Positions 14,289-24,130 of a stretch of DNA of 64,000 nt are shown piece after piece. Within the stretch, counting starts at the first letter, position 1. Each line of letters starts with the position of its first letter. Position numbers and translations under genes: made by a program. The notes beneath the pieces were generated by a model. That model saw only the letters and a program-made list of their open reading frames with translations, had not been told where the DNA came from and made no database searches. Origin of the DNA: Accumulibacter sp. (lineage in GTDB: Bacteria > Pseudomonadota > Gammaproteobacteria > Burkholderiales > Rhodocyclaceae); assembly GCF_029255285.1 (NCBI RefSeq), contig NZ_JAPUVI010000112.1, positions 32,963 through 96,962 of the forward strand, written 5' to 3'.

Positions 14289-16862
14289 GTGCACGAAGAG
14301 CGCCGCCTGCTTCCGCGACGGCGGGTCGAGCCGGGTGCCGCGGGTAGGCGCTGCGGAGTGATCTTCCGTCAGTTCCTCGACTGGTTCGTTCCGTCGTCCG
14401 CGCGGGCCGACGAGCGACTCGCTGATCGCGCGCGAACGGTGGCGGGATCGCTGCTCACGATCTCGAGCGCCTTGGCCCTGGTGCTCGTGCCCTTTCTCCT
14501 GGTGCGGAGCCGGCCCAGTCCGATCGAACTCGCGACTTTCGCTGTGGCGTTGCTGACTCCCGTGCTGGCCGCGCTTGCCATTCGCTGCGCGGTCAACACC
14601 ACCAGCGCGCTCTTGCTGACCAACCTTGCTGGAATCGCTTGCGTCGCGATTTGGGCAGCCGTCACCGGCGGCGTTCTGTCGGTGGCGGTGCCTTGGTTGA
14701 TCGCCTTGCTCGCCACGCTCGGAACGTTCGGCAAGGCGCGTATGCTGCTCGTCGTTTTTGCCGTCGACGCCGCGGTCATCGTCGGCCTCTATCTGGCTTC
14801 GGTGAACGGCTTGCTGCCACCCAGCATCGTGCCGGTCGAGGAGAGTCCGACCTTGGCGCTGATCGCTCAGCTCTCGTCGCTCGGGGTGGTCGCCATAGCG
14901 GCGAGGATCGTCGTGCGGGCTCGAGCCACCGCCAGGGAAAGCCTTCGGCAGAACGAGAGGCGATTGCAGCGTATCGTCGATGGCTTGCCGGCGTCGATCG
15001 CCTATGCCGACCACAGCGGCAGCGTGCCGCGCTATTCGTTCGCCAACCGGCGTTTCGCCGAGCGCTACGGCAGGACAGTCGAGCAAATCGCCGGCGCGCC
15101 GGTAGTCGAGGTGCTTGGCGAAGAACGCTACCATCAGGTCGAGCCCTATGTGCAACAGGTGCTGCGCGGGGAAGCCAGCGAATACGACTGGGCCTTGTCT
15201 CTGCCTGACGGGACGACGCGCTACGACCGCATGTATCTGGTTCCCGATTGGGCCGAGGACGGGTCGGTGCGGGGTGCCTACATCTTCGGAATCGACGACA
15301 GCGAACGCAAGCGGGTGCTGATGGCGCTGCAGGAGAGCCAGGTCAGACTGGCCGAAGCGCAGGCCATGGCGCATGTCGGCAACTGGGAATACGATCTGCC
15401 GAGCGACCGCCTGGAGTGGAGCGACGAGGTATACCGCATCTACGGGCATCGGCCGGGAAGCTTCACGCCGTCTTTCCGTACCGACTATGTCTCTGCCACG
15501 CGGGCCGAAGACCGGCCAAAGCTCTTCGACGCCCTCGCCCAGGTGCTCGCAACCCGTGCGACGTATACGTTGGAACTCCGCATCGTACGGCCGGACGGTG
15601 TCGAACGGACGGTCGAGGTACGCGCTCAAGTCCTGCATGCCGATTCCGCCGGCCGCATCGTCAAGCTGAGCGGTGTCGTGCAGGATGTCAGCGAGCGCAA
15701 GCAGATCGAGCATGAACTGATCGCTGCCAGGGATGCCGCCGAAGCGGCAAGCCGCGCCAAGTCAGCGTTTTTGGCGAACATGAGTCACGAAATCCGGACC
15801 CCGATGAACGGTGTGATCGGGGTGGCGGAACTGCTGTTGCGCGAGCCTCTGGGCGATCGCGCCAGGCACTACGCGGAAACCATTCAGCGTTCGGGGCGGA
15901 CCCTGCTTGGCGTGCTGGACGATGTGCTGGATCTCTCGAAGATCGAGGCCGGGCGCTTGGAGCTGGAATCGGCCGGTTTCGACCTGCCGGAAATGGTGCG
16001 CGAGATGGACGATCTGTTCGCTCAAGCGGCGCGTGCCAAAGGCGTGCGGATCGCCGTGACGGTGGCGCCCGAGGTGCCGCGCTGGGTCAGAGGGGATCTG
16101 ATACGGTTGCGGCAGGTCTTGCTGAATCTGGTATCGAATGCCGTCAAATTTTCCTCGCACGGGACGATCGGCGTCGATGCGAGTTGCGAAGAGGACGGCA
16201 GCTTGCGTTTTTCGGTGAGCGACATGGGCATTGGTATCGCGCCGGAAAAGCAAGCACAAATCTTCGACGCGTTTGCGCAGGCCGATCAGGGAACAACGCG
16301 GCGTTTCGGTGGCACTGGGCTCGGCTTGTCGATCGCCCGTCACCTGGTCCGTCTGATGGGTGGCGACATTGGCTTGCAGAGCGCGCCGGGGGAGGGCTCG
16401 TGTTTCTGGTTCCGGGTCAGACTGCCTGTGGCGCCAGTCCCAGAGGAGTCGCGTGGCGGCGTACCGACGACATCTTTTGTCAACCGTCGGGTGCTGGTGG
16501 TCGAGGACGAGCCGGTCAACGCCGAGGTGACGCGCGCCATGTTGATTCATTACGGAATCGACGTCGTGCTGGCTGGCAACGGCGAGAAGGCGGTCGCCGA
16601 GCATGCGCGGCAACGCTTCGACCTGATTCTGATGGACTGCCAGATGCCGGGGATGGATGGCTTCGAAGCGACACAGCGAATTCGCGAAGTGGAGAAGGCG
16701 AACGGGTCGGCGCGCACGCCCGTGGTCGCGCTCACAGCGCATGCGATGGCGGGCTATCGCGCGCAGTGCCTGCAGGCCGGAATGGACGATTACCTGAGTA
16801 AGCCTTTCCCGGCTGCTGCCCTGCAGGAGGTTCTGGGTCGCTGGATCGCCGTCGCTCCCTGA
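14289..16862 (+). CDS. Hybrid sensor histidine kinase with two PAS domains and a receiver
   Basis: An inner-membrane hybrid kinase of up to 857 residues. In order: six hydrophobic helices at about 50-215; PAS 1 at about 223-340 (QRIVDGLPASIAYADHSG); PAS 2 with PAC at 350-475 (VGNWEYDLPSDRLEWSDEVY, then VQDVSERKQIE); HisKA with the phospho-accepting His in MSHEIRTPMNG near 499; HATPase_c (N box NLVSNAVKFS, G1 DMGIGI, G2 GTGLGL); and a receiver with phospho-Asp in LILMDCQMPGMDG near 783. No HPt or DNA-binding partner is adjacent, so its output is unknown. GTG 14358 is an equally likely start, since the first 23 residues are Arg-rich and unlike protein. Confidence 0.9.
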   Translation: MHEERRLLPRRRVEPGAAGRRCGVIFRQFLDWFVPSSARADERLADRARTVAGSLLTISSALALVLVPFLLVRSRPSPIELATFAVALLTPVLAALAIRCAVNTTSALLLTNLAGIACVAIWAAVTGGVLSVAVPWLIALLATLGTFGKARMLLVVFAVDAAVIVGLYLASVNGLLPPSIVPVEESPTLALIAQLSSLGVVAIAARIVVRARATARESLRQNERRLQRIVDGLPASIAYADHSGSVPRYSFANRRFAERYGRTVEQIAGAPVVEVLGEERYHQVEPYVQQVLRGEASEYDWALSLPDGTTRYDRMYLVPDWAEDGSVRGAYIFGIDDSERKRVLMALQESQVRLAEAQAMAHVGNWEYDLPSDRLEWSDEVYRIYGHRPGSFTPSFRTDYVSATRAEDRPKLFDALAQVLATRATYTLELRIVRPDGVERTVEVRAQVLHADSAGRIVKLSGVVQDVSERKQIEHELIAARDAAEAASRAKSAFLANMSHEIRTPMNGVIGVAELLLREPLGDRARHYAETIQRSGRTLLGVLDDVLDLSKIEAGRLELESAGFDLPEMVREMDDLFAQAARAKGVRIAVTVAPEVPRWVRGDLIRLRQVLLNLVSNAVKFSSHGTIGVDASCEEDGSLRFSVSDMGIGIAPEKQAQIFDAFAQADQGTTRRFGGTGLGLSIARHLVRLMGGDIGLQSAPGEGSCFWFRVRLPVAPVPEESRGGVPTTSFVNRRVLVVEDEPVNAEVTRAMLIHYGIDVVLAGNGEKAVAEHARQRFDLILMDCQMPGMDGFEATQRIREVEKANGSARTPVVALTAHAMAGYRAQCLQAGMDDYLSKPFPAAALQEVLGRWIAVAP

Positions 16863-16934
16863 CCCCGCGCGACCCGACGCGGCGGCGGACGCGCCCCTGG
16901 CGGTCGCACCGGCAGGATCGAGCCGCGCGGGGTC
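16861..16934. terminator. GC-rich 11-bp inverted repeat between convergent genes
   Basis: GACCCCGCGCG (16861-16871) is the exact reverse complement of 16924-16934, starting inside the stop codon of the hybrid kinase. More GC-rich self-complementary sequence follows up to the leuA stop. There is no T-tract. Confidence 0.4.
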
Positions 16935-16974
16935 GGCCGCCGGCGCCGGGCGCGGCCGGCCGCCGGCCCGCCGC

Positions 16975-18672
16975 CTACGCGGCGGCTTGCCGTTCGCCTT
17001 GGCGCAGGCTGGCAGGCAGCCGATTGACGCTGCTCAGCAAAGCCTTGATCGACGCCGTGACGATGTTGGCATCCACGCCGGCGCCATAGACCTCGCCGCC
17101 GCCGCTGCCCGAAGTGATCTCGATGAAGGCGCAGGCTTTGGCGTTGCCCCCTTCGCCACTGGCGCTCATCGAGCGTTCCTCGTAGCTGCGCACCTGAACG
17201 CTGATGCCGGCGCTGCGCAGCGCGTTGACCGCCGCGTCGATCGGGCCGTTGCCTTCGCCGGTGAGAACGCGCGCACTGCCGTCGATGTCGACGGTGAGCC
17301 GGATACCTTGTGCGTGACCGTTTTCGAACAAGCGGTGTTCGCGATAGCAAATGGGTGCGCAGGTGTCGAGATAAGTCGTTGCAAAAAGCTGCCAGATTTG
17401 CGCTGCGCTGATCTCGCCGCCGTGCCTTTCGGTGTACTGCTGAACGACGCCCGAGAACTCGACCTGCAGCCGACGCGGCATCACCACGCCGTACTCGTTT
17501 TCCAGGAGATAGGCGATGCCGCCTTTACCGGACTGGCTGTTGATGCGAATCACCGACTCGTAGCTGCGGCCGAGATCGGCCGGATCGATCGGCAGATACG
17601 GAACGTTCCAGAGCGGGCCGGCTGGATTGACCGCGAAGCCTTTCTTGATCGCGTCCTGATGCGAGCCCGAGAAGGCGGTGAATACGAGATCGCCGACATA
17701 GGGATGGCGAGGGTGGATCGGCAACTGGTTACAGTGTTCGACCGTGCGCGCGACGGCGTTGATGTCGGAAAAATCGAGACCCGGCGCGACACCCTGGGTG
17801 TAAAGGTTGAGCGCCAGCGTGACGAGATCGACGTTGCCGGTACGTTCGCCATTGCCGAACAGGCAACCCTCGACGCGGTCGGCGCCGGCCATCAGTGCGA
17901 GCTCGGCGGCCGCCACCGCGGTTCCGCGGTCGTTGTGCGGGTGCAGGCTGAGGATGATACTGTCGCGCCGATCGAGGTGGCGGTGCATCCACTCGATCTG
18001 GTCGGCGTAGACGTTGGGCGTTGCCAGCTCGACCGTGGTCGGCAGATTGAGGATCACCTTGCGCTCGGGACTCGCCCCCCAGGCCGCGGTAACCGCGTTG
18101 CACACTTCGAGAGCAAAGTCGAGTTCGGTGGCCGTAAAGGTCTCGGGACTGTATTCGAGTACCCAGTCGGTTGCCGGTTGCTCGGCGGCGAGCTGGCGGA
18201 TCAGCTCGACGGCGGAGACGGCCAGGTTGACGACTTCCGCTCGGGTCATGCCGAAGACGAAGTCGCGGAATGGTCGCGAAGTCGCGTTATAGACGTGTAC
18301 GATCGCCTTCCGGGCACCGCGGAGCGAGTCCATCGTCCGGCGGATCAGGTGCTCGCGTGCCGGTGTGAGGACTTCGATGCAGACGTCAGCCGGAATGTGA
18401 TCGCCTTCGACGAGGCGGCGGACGAAGTCGAACTCGGTTTGCGAGGCGGACGGAAAGGCGACTTCGATCTCCTTGAAGCCGATCTCGCAGAGGAGGCGGA
18501 ACAAGCGCATCTTGCGTTCGACGTTCATCGGTTCGAAAAGCGACTGGTTGCCGTCGCGCAGATCGGTGCTCATCCAGATCGGCGGCTTGGTAATGCTGCG
18601 GTGCGGCCATTGGCGATCGGCGAGATCGACGCTCGGGAAGGGTCGGTACTTGGTGGCGGGGTTCTGCAGCAT
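16975..18672 (-). CDS. leuA: 2-isopropylmalate synthase, long (type 2) form
   Basis: Condenses acetyl-CoA with 2-oxoisovalerate, the first committed step of leucine synthesis. The 565-residue length and start [20 protein letters not shown] are typical of the long-form enzyme. Visible motifs are [15 protein letters not shown] (metal Asp of the HMGL barrel, near 50), [20 protein letters not shown] (metal histidines), [11 protein letters not shown], and a C-terminal LeuA allosteric domain ([20 protein letters not shown]). ATG 18672 follows a GAGGAG site; the frame upstream to 18726 is not conserved. It stands apart from other leucine genes and is divergent from an Lrp-type regulator. Confidence 0.96.
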   Translation of the reverse strand: MLQNPATKYRPFPSVDLADRQWPHRSITKPPIWMSTDLRDGNQSLFEPMNVERKMRLFRLLCEIGFKEIEVAFPSASQTEFDFVRRLVEGDHIPADVCIEVLTPAREHLIRRTMDSLRGARKAIVHVYNATSRPFRDFVFGMTRAEVVNLAVSAVELIRQLAAEQPATDWVLEYSPETFTATELDFALEVCNAVTAAWGASPERKVILNLPTTVELATPNVYADQIEWMHRHLDRRDSIILSLHPHNDRGTAVAAAELALMAGADRVEGCLFGNGERTGNVDLVTLALNLYTQGVAPGLDFSDINAVARTVEHCNQLPIHPRHPYVGDLVFTAFSGSHQDAIKKGFAVNPAGPLWNVPYLPIDPADLGRSYESVIRINSQSGKGGIAYLLENEYGVVMPRRLQVEFSGVVQQYTERHGGEISAAQIWQLFATTYLDTCAPICYREHRLFENGHAQGIRLTVDIDGSARVLTGEGNGPIDAAVNALRSAGISVQVRSYEERSMSASGEGGNAKACAFIEITSGSGGGEVYGAGVDANIVTASIKALLSSVNRLPASLRQGERQAAA

Positions 18673-18720
18673 GATGACGACTCCTCGGGAAGGGGGTGAA
18701 AAAACGACAGGCGTCATCTT

Positions 18721-18745
18721 AAGCACATGTGGCCCGCAGGTGCTT
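18721..18745. promoter_or_regulatory. Hairpin in the leuA leader region
   Basis: AAGCAC (18721-18726) and GTGCTT (18740-18745) are complementary around GC-rich sequence, about 50 bases upstream of leuA. No leucine-rich leader peptide or T-run accompanies it, so attenuation is not supported; it might be a repressor site. Confidence 0.3.
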
Positions 18746-18777
18746 GCTATTTGTGGGGATAAAACAAGAGTTTGAGC

Positions 18778-18817
18778 AATATTCTGGCGTATTATAACCT
18801 TTTAGAAACAGAATATT
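18778..18817. promoter_or_regulatory. 9-bp inverted repeat in AT-rich leuA/lrp divergent promoter region
   Basis: AATATTCTG (18778-18786) is the exact reverse complement of CAGAATATT (18809-18817), with a 22-base AT-rich spacer. It lies 28 bases before the regulator's start codon and about 106 bases before leuA. Placement and AT-richness fit an Lrp/AsnC-family operator for autoregulation; the role is inferred. Confidence 0.5.
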
Positions 18818-18844
18818 TCATTTTGATCCGCCGAAAGGAATGTC

Positions 18845-19321
18845 GTGCCACTCGACCGCCACGATTGGAAGATATTGCAGGTTCTGCAGCAGGATGGCCG
18901 GATCAGCAATCAGGATCTGGCCGACCGCATCGGTTTGTCGCCCTCGCCGTGTCTGCGCCGTTTGCGTGCGCTCGAAGAATCGGGGTTGATCACCGGCTAT
19001 CGTGCGCTTCTCGACGCCCGCAAGCTCGGCTTGTCGCTCATGGCCTTGATCCATATTTCGATGGATCAACACACGCCGGAACGCTTCAGCACCTTCGACG
19101 CGCGGATTGCCGAGATCCCGGAATTGCTCGAATGCCTGCTGATCACCGGTCAGGATGCCGACTACCAGCTCAAGGTGGTGGTTCGCGACATGGATGCCTA
19201 TCAGGAACTTCTGCTCGACCGCATCACGCGTATTCCGGGAGTGACGGGCGTACATTCCAGCTTTGTGCTGCGCCAGGTGGTGGACAAGACGGCGCTGCCG
19301 TTGCCGATCCCTGCGCTTTGA
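18845..19321 (+). CDS. Lrp/AsnC family transcriptional regulator
   Basis: A 158-residue regulator. An N-terminal helix-turn-helix at about 5-60 (DWKILQVLQQDGRISNQDLA, then IGLSPSPCLRRLRALEESG) precedes a RAM/AsnC ligand-binding domain at about 70-150 (ECLLITGQDADYQLKVVVRD, then RITRIPGVTGVHSSFVLR). Start GTG 18845 follows GAAAGGA. Divergent from leuA and sharing a 172-base region with it. The amino acid sensed is unknown; leucine is plausible from context. Confidence 0.93.
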   Translation: MPLDRHDWKILQVLQQDGRISNQDLADRIGLSPSPCLRRLRALEESGLITGYRALLDARKLGLSLMALIHISMDQHTPERFSTFDARIAEIPELLECLLITGQDADYQLKVVVRDMDAYQELLLDRITRIPGVTGVHSSFVLRQVVDKTALPLPIPAL

Positions 19322-19393
19322 GGCGAGCGGTACGCGCGCACAGGTGTTCGCCGGCGCGTGCCGTATACTTGGAGTCTCCTGTGGAGGAGGACG

Positions 19394-20599
19394 ATGAGTC
19401 TCGCGACAGTCATTCATGCCGGCATGCGCCAGTACGATCGGCCGACCATCGCACTGGTCCTGATGGGCGGCGGCGCGCGTACGGCCTATCAGGTCGGCGT
19501 GCTGCGCGCGCTGGCGACGATGCTGCAAGCTCACGCCAGCGGTGCGCGGGCTTTTCCATTCCGGATTCTGGTCGGCACGTCGGCCGGCGCGATCAACGCC
19601 GCTTTTCTGGCCGGGCGGGCGCGCGAGGGTTTGCAGGCTTTCGAGGAACTGGCGATGTTCTGGGGGCGGCTGCGGTCGACCGATGTCTATCGCCTCAGCT
19701 CGCCGCGCTGGTTGCGCTTCAGCCGTCTCACGCTGGCCCTCAGCCTGTCGCGCCATGTTCAGGCCAGGGGCGCCCTGCTCGACAACACACCGCTGGCGGA
19801 AATGCTGGGTCAGGGAATCGCTTTCGACGACATCGAGCAGGCGCTGCAGTCGAAAGCCATCGACGCGCTGGCGGTCACCGGATCGAGCTACACGAGCGGG
19901 GTGCACTGGACTTTTTGCCAGACCGCCAGTCGCGAAGCTTTTCAGCCGTGGACGCGTCCGGGGCGTCGTGCCGAGTTTCAGCGACTGAGCACGGCGCATC
20001 TGCTGGCATCGAGCGCCATTCCCTTCCTCTTTCCGGCCACTGCTCTCGAAGTCGAGGGTCAGCGCGAACACTTCGGCGACGGTTCGATGCGGCAGATCAC
20101 GCCGCTATCGCCGGCGATGCACCTCGGCGCCCAGCGAATTCTGGTCATCGGCGTCGGGCAACCGGAGCGTCCGGGTCTGGCGTCGCCGACGCCAGGTGCG
20201 GCTGGACATCGCCCGAGTCTGGGCAGCATGACCGGCCACGTCATGGCGAGCGTCTTCCACGATACGCTGCAGGCGGATGTCGAGCAGGCACGGCGAGTCG
20301 CCGAAACGATCAACGGATTGCCGCAGGAGGCGCTGTCGGCGATGCGCTTCAAAGCGGTCGACGTATTGGCGATGGCGCCGACGCAGTCGCTGGACGCGCT
20401 GGCACAACAGTACACAGGCGAATTGCCGGCGACGATTCGCGACGCCTTGGGCGCGCTCGGGATGCTCAGCCGAGGTGGCGGTGCGCTGGCGAGTTATCTC
20501 CTGTTCGAGCCGGGTTTCGTGCAGTCGCTGATGGCGATGGGTGAAGGGGATGCCCTGGCGCGCGCCGACCAGTTGCTGGATCTGGTCGTCGGCAACTGA
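19394..20599 (+). CDS. Patatin-like phospholipase
   Basis: A 401-residue cytosolic lipid acyl hydrolase. The patatin oxyanion loop GGGARTAYQVGVL is near residue 25, the nucleophile elbow GTSAGAINA near 58, and the catalytic Asp in FGDGSMRQ near 227. The C-terminal third is mostly helical and includes a probable DUF3336/patatin extension. ATG 19394 follows GGAGGAGG; the frame extends to 19358 without a better site. No signal peptide or autotransporter domain is present, so it is not an obvious secreted toxin. Confidence 0.9.
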   Translation: MSLATVIHAGMRQYDRPTIALVLMGGGARTAYQVGVLRALATMLQAHASGARAFPFRILVGTSAGAINAAFLAGRAREGLQAFEELAMFWGRLRSTDVYRLSSPRWLRFSRLTLALSLSRHVQARGALLDNTPLAEMLGQGIAFDDIEQALQSKAIDALAVTGSSYTSGVHWTFCQTASREAFQPWTRPGRRAEFQRLSTAHLLASSAIPFLFPATALEVEGQREHFGDGSMRQITPLSPAMHLGAQRILVIGVGQPERPGLASPTPGAAGHRPSLGSMTGHVMASVFHDTLQADVEQARRVAETINGLPQEALSAMRFKAVDVLAMAPTQSLDALAQQYTGELPATIRDALGALGMLSRGGGALASYLLFEPGFVQSLMAMGEGDALARADQLLDLVVGN

Positions 20600-20607
20600 G
20601 CGACCCC

Positions 20608-20637
20608 GCTGGCGCCGCGTACTCTGGCGGCGTCAGC
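20608..20637. terminator. Terminator-like hairpin between convergent genes
   Basis: GCTGGCGCCGC (20608-20618) pairs with GCGGCGTCAGC (20627-20637) with a single mismatch and an 8-base loop, between the patatin stop and the miaA stop. No T-tract. Confidence 0.4.
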
Positions 20638-21586
20638 CGAGCACGCGGCCGACGCTGTCGAGGATTTCGGAGAGCAGCGTCGGCGACAGGCAGTCGAAGG
20701 TCTGCGGTCGCAACGTGTTGCCGATCCAGGTGATTTGTCGTTTGGCCAACTGGCGGGTGGCGCAGATGCCGCGTTCGCGCAACTCGCGGCGGGGCACGAT
20801 TCCCTGCTGCACCTCCCACACCTGGCGGTAGCCGACGCAGCGCATCGACGGCAGCTCGGCGTGCAAGACGTATTTCCGGCGCAGCTTCTCGACTTCGGCC
20901 TCCAGCCCGGCGGCGAGCATGGCGTCGAAGCGTTCGGCGATGCGCTGGTGCAAGACGCCGCGTTGCGAGGGCAACAGGCCGATCGACAGGAAGAGATGGT
21001 CCGGCGGCACGGGCTGGCCGGCGGCAAGCAGGGTGGACAGCGGTTGGCCGGTAAGGCGGAAAACCTCCAGTGCACGTTGGATGCGCTGTGCATCACCGCG
21101 TTGCAGACGGTCGGCGGTCACCGGGTCGACGGCTGCCAGCTCGGCGTGCAAGGCAGGCCAGCCGACGACGGCGGCCTGCCGATCGATGGCGGCGCGCGTT
21201 GGCGGATCGGCCGGCGGCAGGTCGACCAGCCCATCGACGAGCGCCTTGAAATAGAGCATGGACCCGCCGACCAGCAGAGGTACTTTGCCCTGTGCGGTGA
21301 TCGCCGCCATGGCGGCCAAGGCATCGGAGCGGAACTTGGCTGCCGAGTAGGCTTCCGGCGGGTCGATCAGGTTGATCAGGCGGTGCGGGAACTCGGCCAG
21401 CGTGGCGGCGTCGGGCTTCGCGGTTCCGATGTCCATGTCGCGAAAAACCTGTGCCGAATCAACGCTCACGATCTCGACCGGGAAACGCCGCGCCAGTTCG
21501 ATGGCGATCGCGGTCTTGCCGCTCGCCGTCGGTCCCATGAGCAGGATGGCTGGCGGCGGCGAGTGGCGCGCCGTGCCGTTCCTCAT
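20633..21586 (-). CDS. miaA: tRNA dimethylallyltransferase
   Basis: Adds a dimethylallyl group to A37 of tRNAs reading U-starting codons. The 317-residue protein has the P-loop GPTASGKTAIA near residue 18, the SVDSAQVFRDMDIGTAK substrate motif, LVGGSMLYFKAL, and RCVGYRQVWE. ATG 21586 overlaps the mutL stop by four bases (ATGA), so it is translationally coupled to mutL, the usual order. The reading frame upstream of 21586 lies inside mutL and is not used. Confidence 0.96.
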   Translation of the reverse strand: MRNGTARHSPPPAILLMGPTASGKTAIAIELARRFPVEIVSVDSAQVFRDMDIGTAKPDAATLAEFPHRLINLIDPPEAYSAAKFRSDALAAMAAITAQGKVPLLVGGSMLYFKALVDGLVDLPPADPPTRAAIDRQAAVVGWPALHAELAAVDPVTADRLQRGDAQRIQRALEVFRLTGQPLSTLLAAGQPVPPDHLFLSIGLLPSQRGVLHQRIAERFDAMLAAGLEAEVEKLRRKYVLHAELPSMRCVGYRQVWEVQQGIVPRRELRERGICATRQLAKRQITWIGNTLRPQTFDCLSPTLLSEILDSVGRVLG

Positions 21587-23415
21587 CGGCCGCGCTGAAA
21601 GTGCCGGTCGAGGTCGGCCAGCGAGAGCTGCATCCACGTCGGGCGTCCGTGATTGCAGTGGTCGGCGCGCTCGGTCTCTTCCATCTGGCGCAGCAGCGCG
21701 TTCATTTCGCTGACCGCCAGCAGGCGTCGGGCGCGCACGGCGCCGTGGCAGGCGAGGCTGGCCAGAAGTTCGTTGCGGCGGGTGGTCACGAGTTGCGTCA
21801 GACCGTGCTCGCGCAGTTCGCCGAGCAGCGAGCGCGCCAGCGCGGTCGGGTCGCCGGCCAGCAGCAGGGCGGGAACGCTGCGTACCGCCAGTTGCCGCGG
21901 GCCCAGCGCCGCAAGCTCGAAACCGAGCCGCTGCAGCGCTTCGGCGTGCTCCTCGGCGGTTGCCACGTCGAGTACGTCGGCGTTGAACACGGCCGGAATC
22001 AGCAGCGGTTGCGTGGCGACGCGCTCACCGTCGAGTGCCTGCTTGAGCTTCTCGTACAGGATGCGCTCGTGCGCCGCGTGCATGTCCACGACGATCAGAC
22101 CGCGTGCGTTCTGTGCCAGGATATAGATGCCGTGCAATTGCGCCAGTGCGTAACCGAGTGGCGGCATCTGGGCTTCTTCGGCAAGCCTTTCCGGCTCTTC
22201 GCCGGAGCTCGGTGAAGTTGGCTGCGCGGCATCGACGAAAGCCAGGTAGCTGCCGGCGCTACCGGGTTCGGCGACGCGCAACGACGCCTGGAAAGCTGTC
22301 CGCCGACCAAACATGGGCGCCGCGCTGGGCGCGGCGAGTGGTTCCGGCGTCGGCGATGGCGGGTTTTCGGATGCCAACCCGGCGCTCACGGACGCGCTGT
22401 TGCGGCTCGCCGACGGATTGGCCAGCAAGCCCTGCACGGCGTGAAAGACGAACTGGTGTACTGCGCGTGCGTCGCGGAAGCGGACTTCGGTCTTCTGCGG
22501 ATGGACATTGACGTCGACGGTGGCCGGGTCGATTTCCAGGAACAGGCAGTAGGCCGGGTAGCGGCTGCCATGCAACAGGTTTTGGTAGGCCTCGCGCAGG
22601 GCATGCGAGAGCAGCTTGTCGCGCACGAAACGTCCATTGACGTAGCAATATTGGGCGTCGCCGCGTGTCCGCGAATAGGCCGGCAGGGCACAGCAACCGG
22701 CGACGCGCAGCGGGCCTGCGCGGACGTCGAGCTGGCGCGACTGGGCGAGGAAGTCGTCGCCGAGGATCGCTCCGGCACGCGTCTGGCCATCGCTGGCTTG
22801 CAAATGCAGGGCGAGCCGGCCATTGTGCGAGAGACTGAAAGCGACGTCGGGGTGAGCCAGTGCGATGCGCCTCACCGCTTCTGTGCAGTGGGCGTATTCG
22901 GTGCCGTCCGACTTCAGGAATTTGCGGCGGGCCGGCGTGTTGTAGTAAAGATCGCGCATTTCGATCACCGTTCCGGCGAGCAGGGCGGCCGGTTCCGGAG
23001 TTGCTCCGGGTTCGCCGGTAAGCCGCCAGGCGTGTCGTCCGGCGGTGTTTTCGCCACTTGCCTGGCGGCTGGTCAGCGTCAGCCTTGCCACGGCGGCGAT
23101 CGATGCCAGAGCTTCGCCACGAAAGCCCAGCGTCCCGACACGTTCGAGGTCGTCCAGCGAAGCAATTTTCGATGTCGCGTGGCGGGTGAAGGCGAGCGCC
23201 AGCTCGTCGCGCGCCATGCCGCAGCCGTCGTCGATCACGCGCAGCAGCTTGACACCGCCGTCCTCGAGCTGGATCTGGATCGTCGACGCGCCAGCATCGA
23301 GAGCGTTTTCGAGGAGTTCCTTGACCACCGAGGCTGGGCGATCGACGACTTCGCCGGCCGCGATCTGGCTGATCAGCAGATCGGGCAGCAGACGGATACG
23401 GGGGAGTTCGAGCAT
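21583..23415 (-). CDS. mutL: DNA mismatch repair protein MutL
   Basis: A 610-residue GHKL ATPase that links MutS to downstream repair. Motifs: KELLENALDAGA near 38, DDGCGM, TRHATSKI, GTLGFRGEALASI near 93, and YCYVNGRFV. The C-terminal dimerisation domain contains DMHAAHERILYE, which fits the metal-endonuclease motif DQHA-x2-E-x4-E with Met for Gln, plus ACHGAVRA and CNHGRPTW near the end. This suggests the nicking type of MutL. ATG 23415 is the family start; the frame upstream to 23538 is not conserved. Confidence 0.96.
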   Translation of the reverse strand: MLELPRIRLLPDLLISQIAAGEVVDRPASVVKELLENALDAGASTIQIQLEDGGVKLLRVIDDGCGMARDELALAFTRHATSKIASLDDLERVGTLGFRGEALASIAAVARLTLTSRQASGENTAGRHAWRLTGEPGATPEPAALLAGTVIEMRDLYYNTPARRKFLKSDGTEYAHCTEAVRRIALAHPDVAFSLSHNGRLALHLQASDGQTRAGAILGDDFLAQSRQLDVRAGPLRVAGCCALPAYSRTRGDAQYCYVNGRFVRDKLLSHALREAYQNLLHGSRYPAYCLFLEIDPATVDVNVHPQKTEVRFRDARAVHQFVFHAVQGLLANPSASRNSASVSAGLASENPPSPTPEPLAAPSAAPMFGRRTAFQASLRVAEPGSAGSYLAFVDAAQPTSPSSGEEPERLAEEAQMPPLGYALAQLHGIYILAQNARGLIVVDMHAAHERILYEKLKQALDGERVATQPLLIPAVFNADVLDVATAEEHAEALQRLGFELAALGPRQLAVRSVPALLLAGDPTALARSLLGELREHGLTQLVTTRRNELLASLACHGAVRARRLLAVSEMNALLRQMEETERADHCNHGRPTWMQLSLADLDRHFQRGR

Positions 23416-23491
23416 CGGCGGATTATACCGGTCCGCCTTCCGGTAGAATCGCGGCTTCCCGCTTTCGCTATCCCGTGCCCGCCCTCCGACC

Positions 23492-24127
23492 ATGGAATAC
23501 CTGACCAGCTTCATCGACATCATCCTGCACCTCGACAAACATCTGGCGGTACTCGTGCAGCAGTACGGGTCGTGGATCTATGCCATTCTGTTCGTCATCA
23601 TCTTCAGCGAGACCGGTTTCGTGGTGACGCCCTTTCTGCCCGGCGACTCCCTGCTCTTCGTCGCCGGTGCGTTGGCGGCTCTCGGCGGCATGGAGATCGG
23701 CATGCTGCTCGCCGTGCTGACCGCCGCGGCGGTGCTCGGCAACATGGTGAACTACCAGATCGGTCGCTTTCTCGGGCCGAAGGTCTTTTCCTGGGAACAG
23801 TCGCGCTTCTTCAACAAGGCGGCACTCGAGAAAACCCACGCCTTCTACGAGAAGCACGGCGGTAAGACGCTGGTCCTGTCGCGTTTCTTGCCGCTATTCC
23901 GCACTTTTGCCCCGTTCGTCGCCGGCATCGCCGCGATGACCTATGCCCGCTTCACGTTCTTCAATCTGATCGGCGGCGTCGCTTGGGTCGCCTCGCTCAC
24001 GCTGGCCGGCTACTGGTTCGGCAATCTGCCTTGGATTCAGAAGAACCTGACGCTGGTCATCCTGGCGATCATCGTCCTGTCGCTGGTGCCGGTGTTCGTC
24101 GGCTGGTGGCAGCATCGCCGGGCCTGA
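23492..24127 (+). CDS. DedA/VTT family membrane protein
   Basis: A 211-residue inner-membrane protein with re-entrant loops and four to five helices. Family motifs are visible: FSETGFVVTPFLPGDSLLF near 40, GNMVNYQIGRFLG near 90, and LSRFLPLFRTFAPFVAGIAA near 130 with the essential arginines. DedA proteins support membrane lipid (undecaprenyl phosphate or phospholipid) flipping; the exact substrate is not read here. Divergent from mutL, 76 bases apart. Confidence 0.92.
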   Translation: MEYLTSFIDIILHLDKHLAVLVQQYGSWIYAILFVIIFSETGFVVTPFLPGDSLLFVAGALAALGGMEIGMLLAVLTAAAVLGNMVNYQIGRFLGPKVFSWEQSRFFNKAALEKTHAFYEKHGGKTLVLSRFLPLFRTFAPFVAGIAAMTYARFTFFNLIGGVAWVASLTLAGYWFGNLPWIQKNLTLVILAIIVLSLVPVFVGWWQHRRA

Positions 24128-24130
24128 GCG

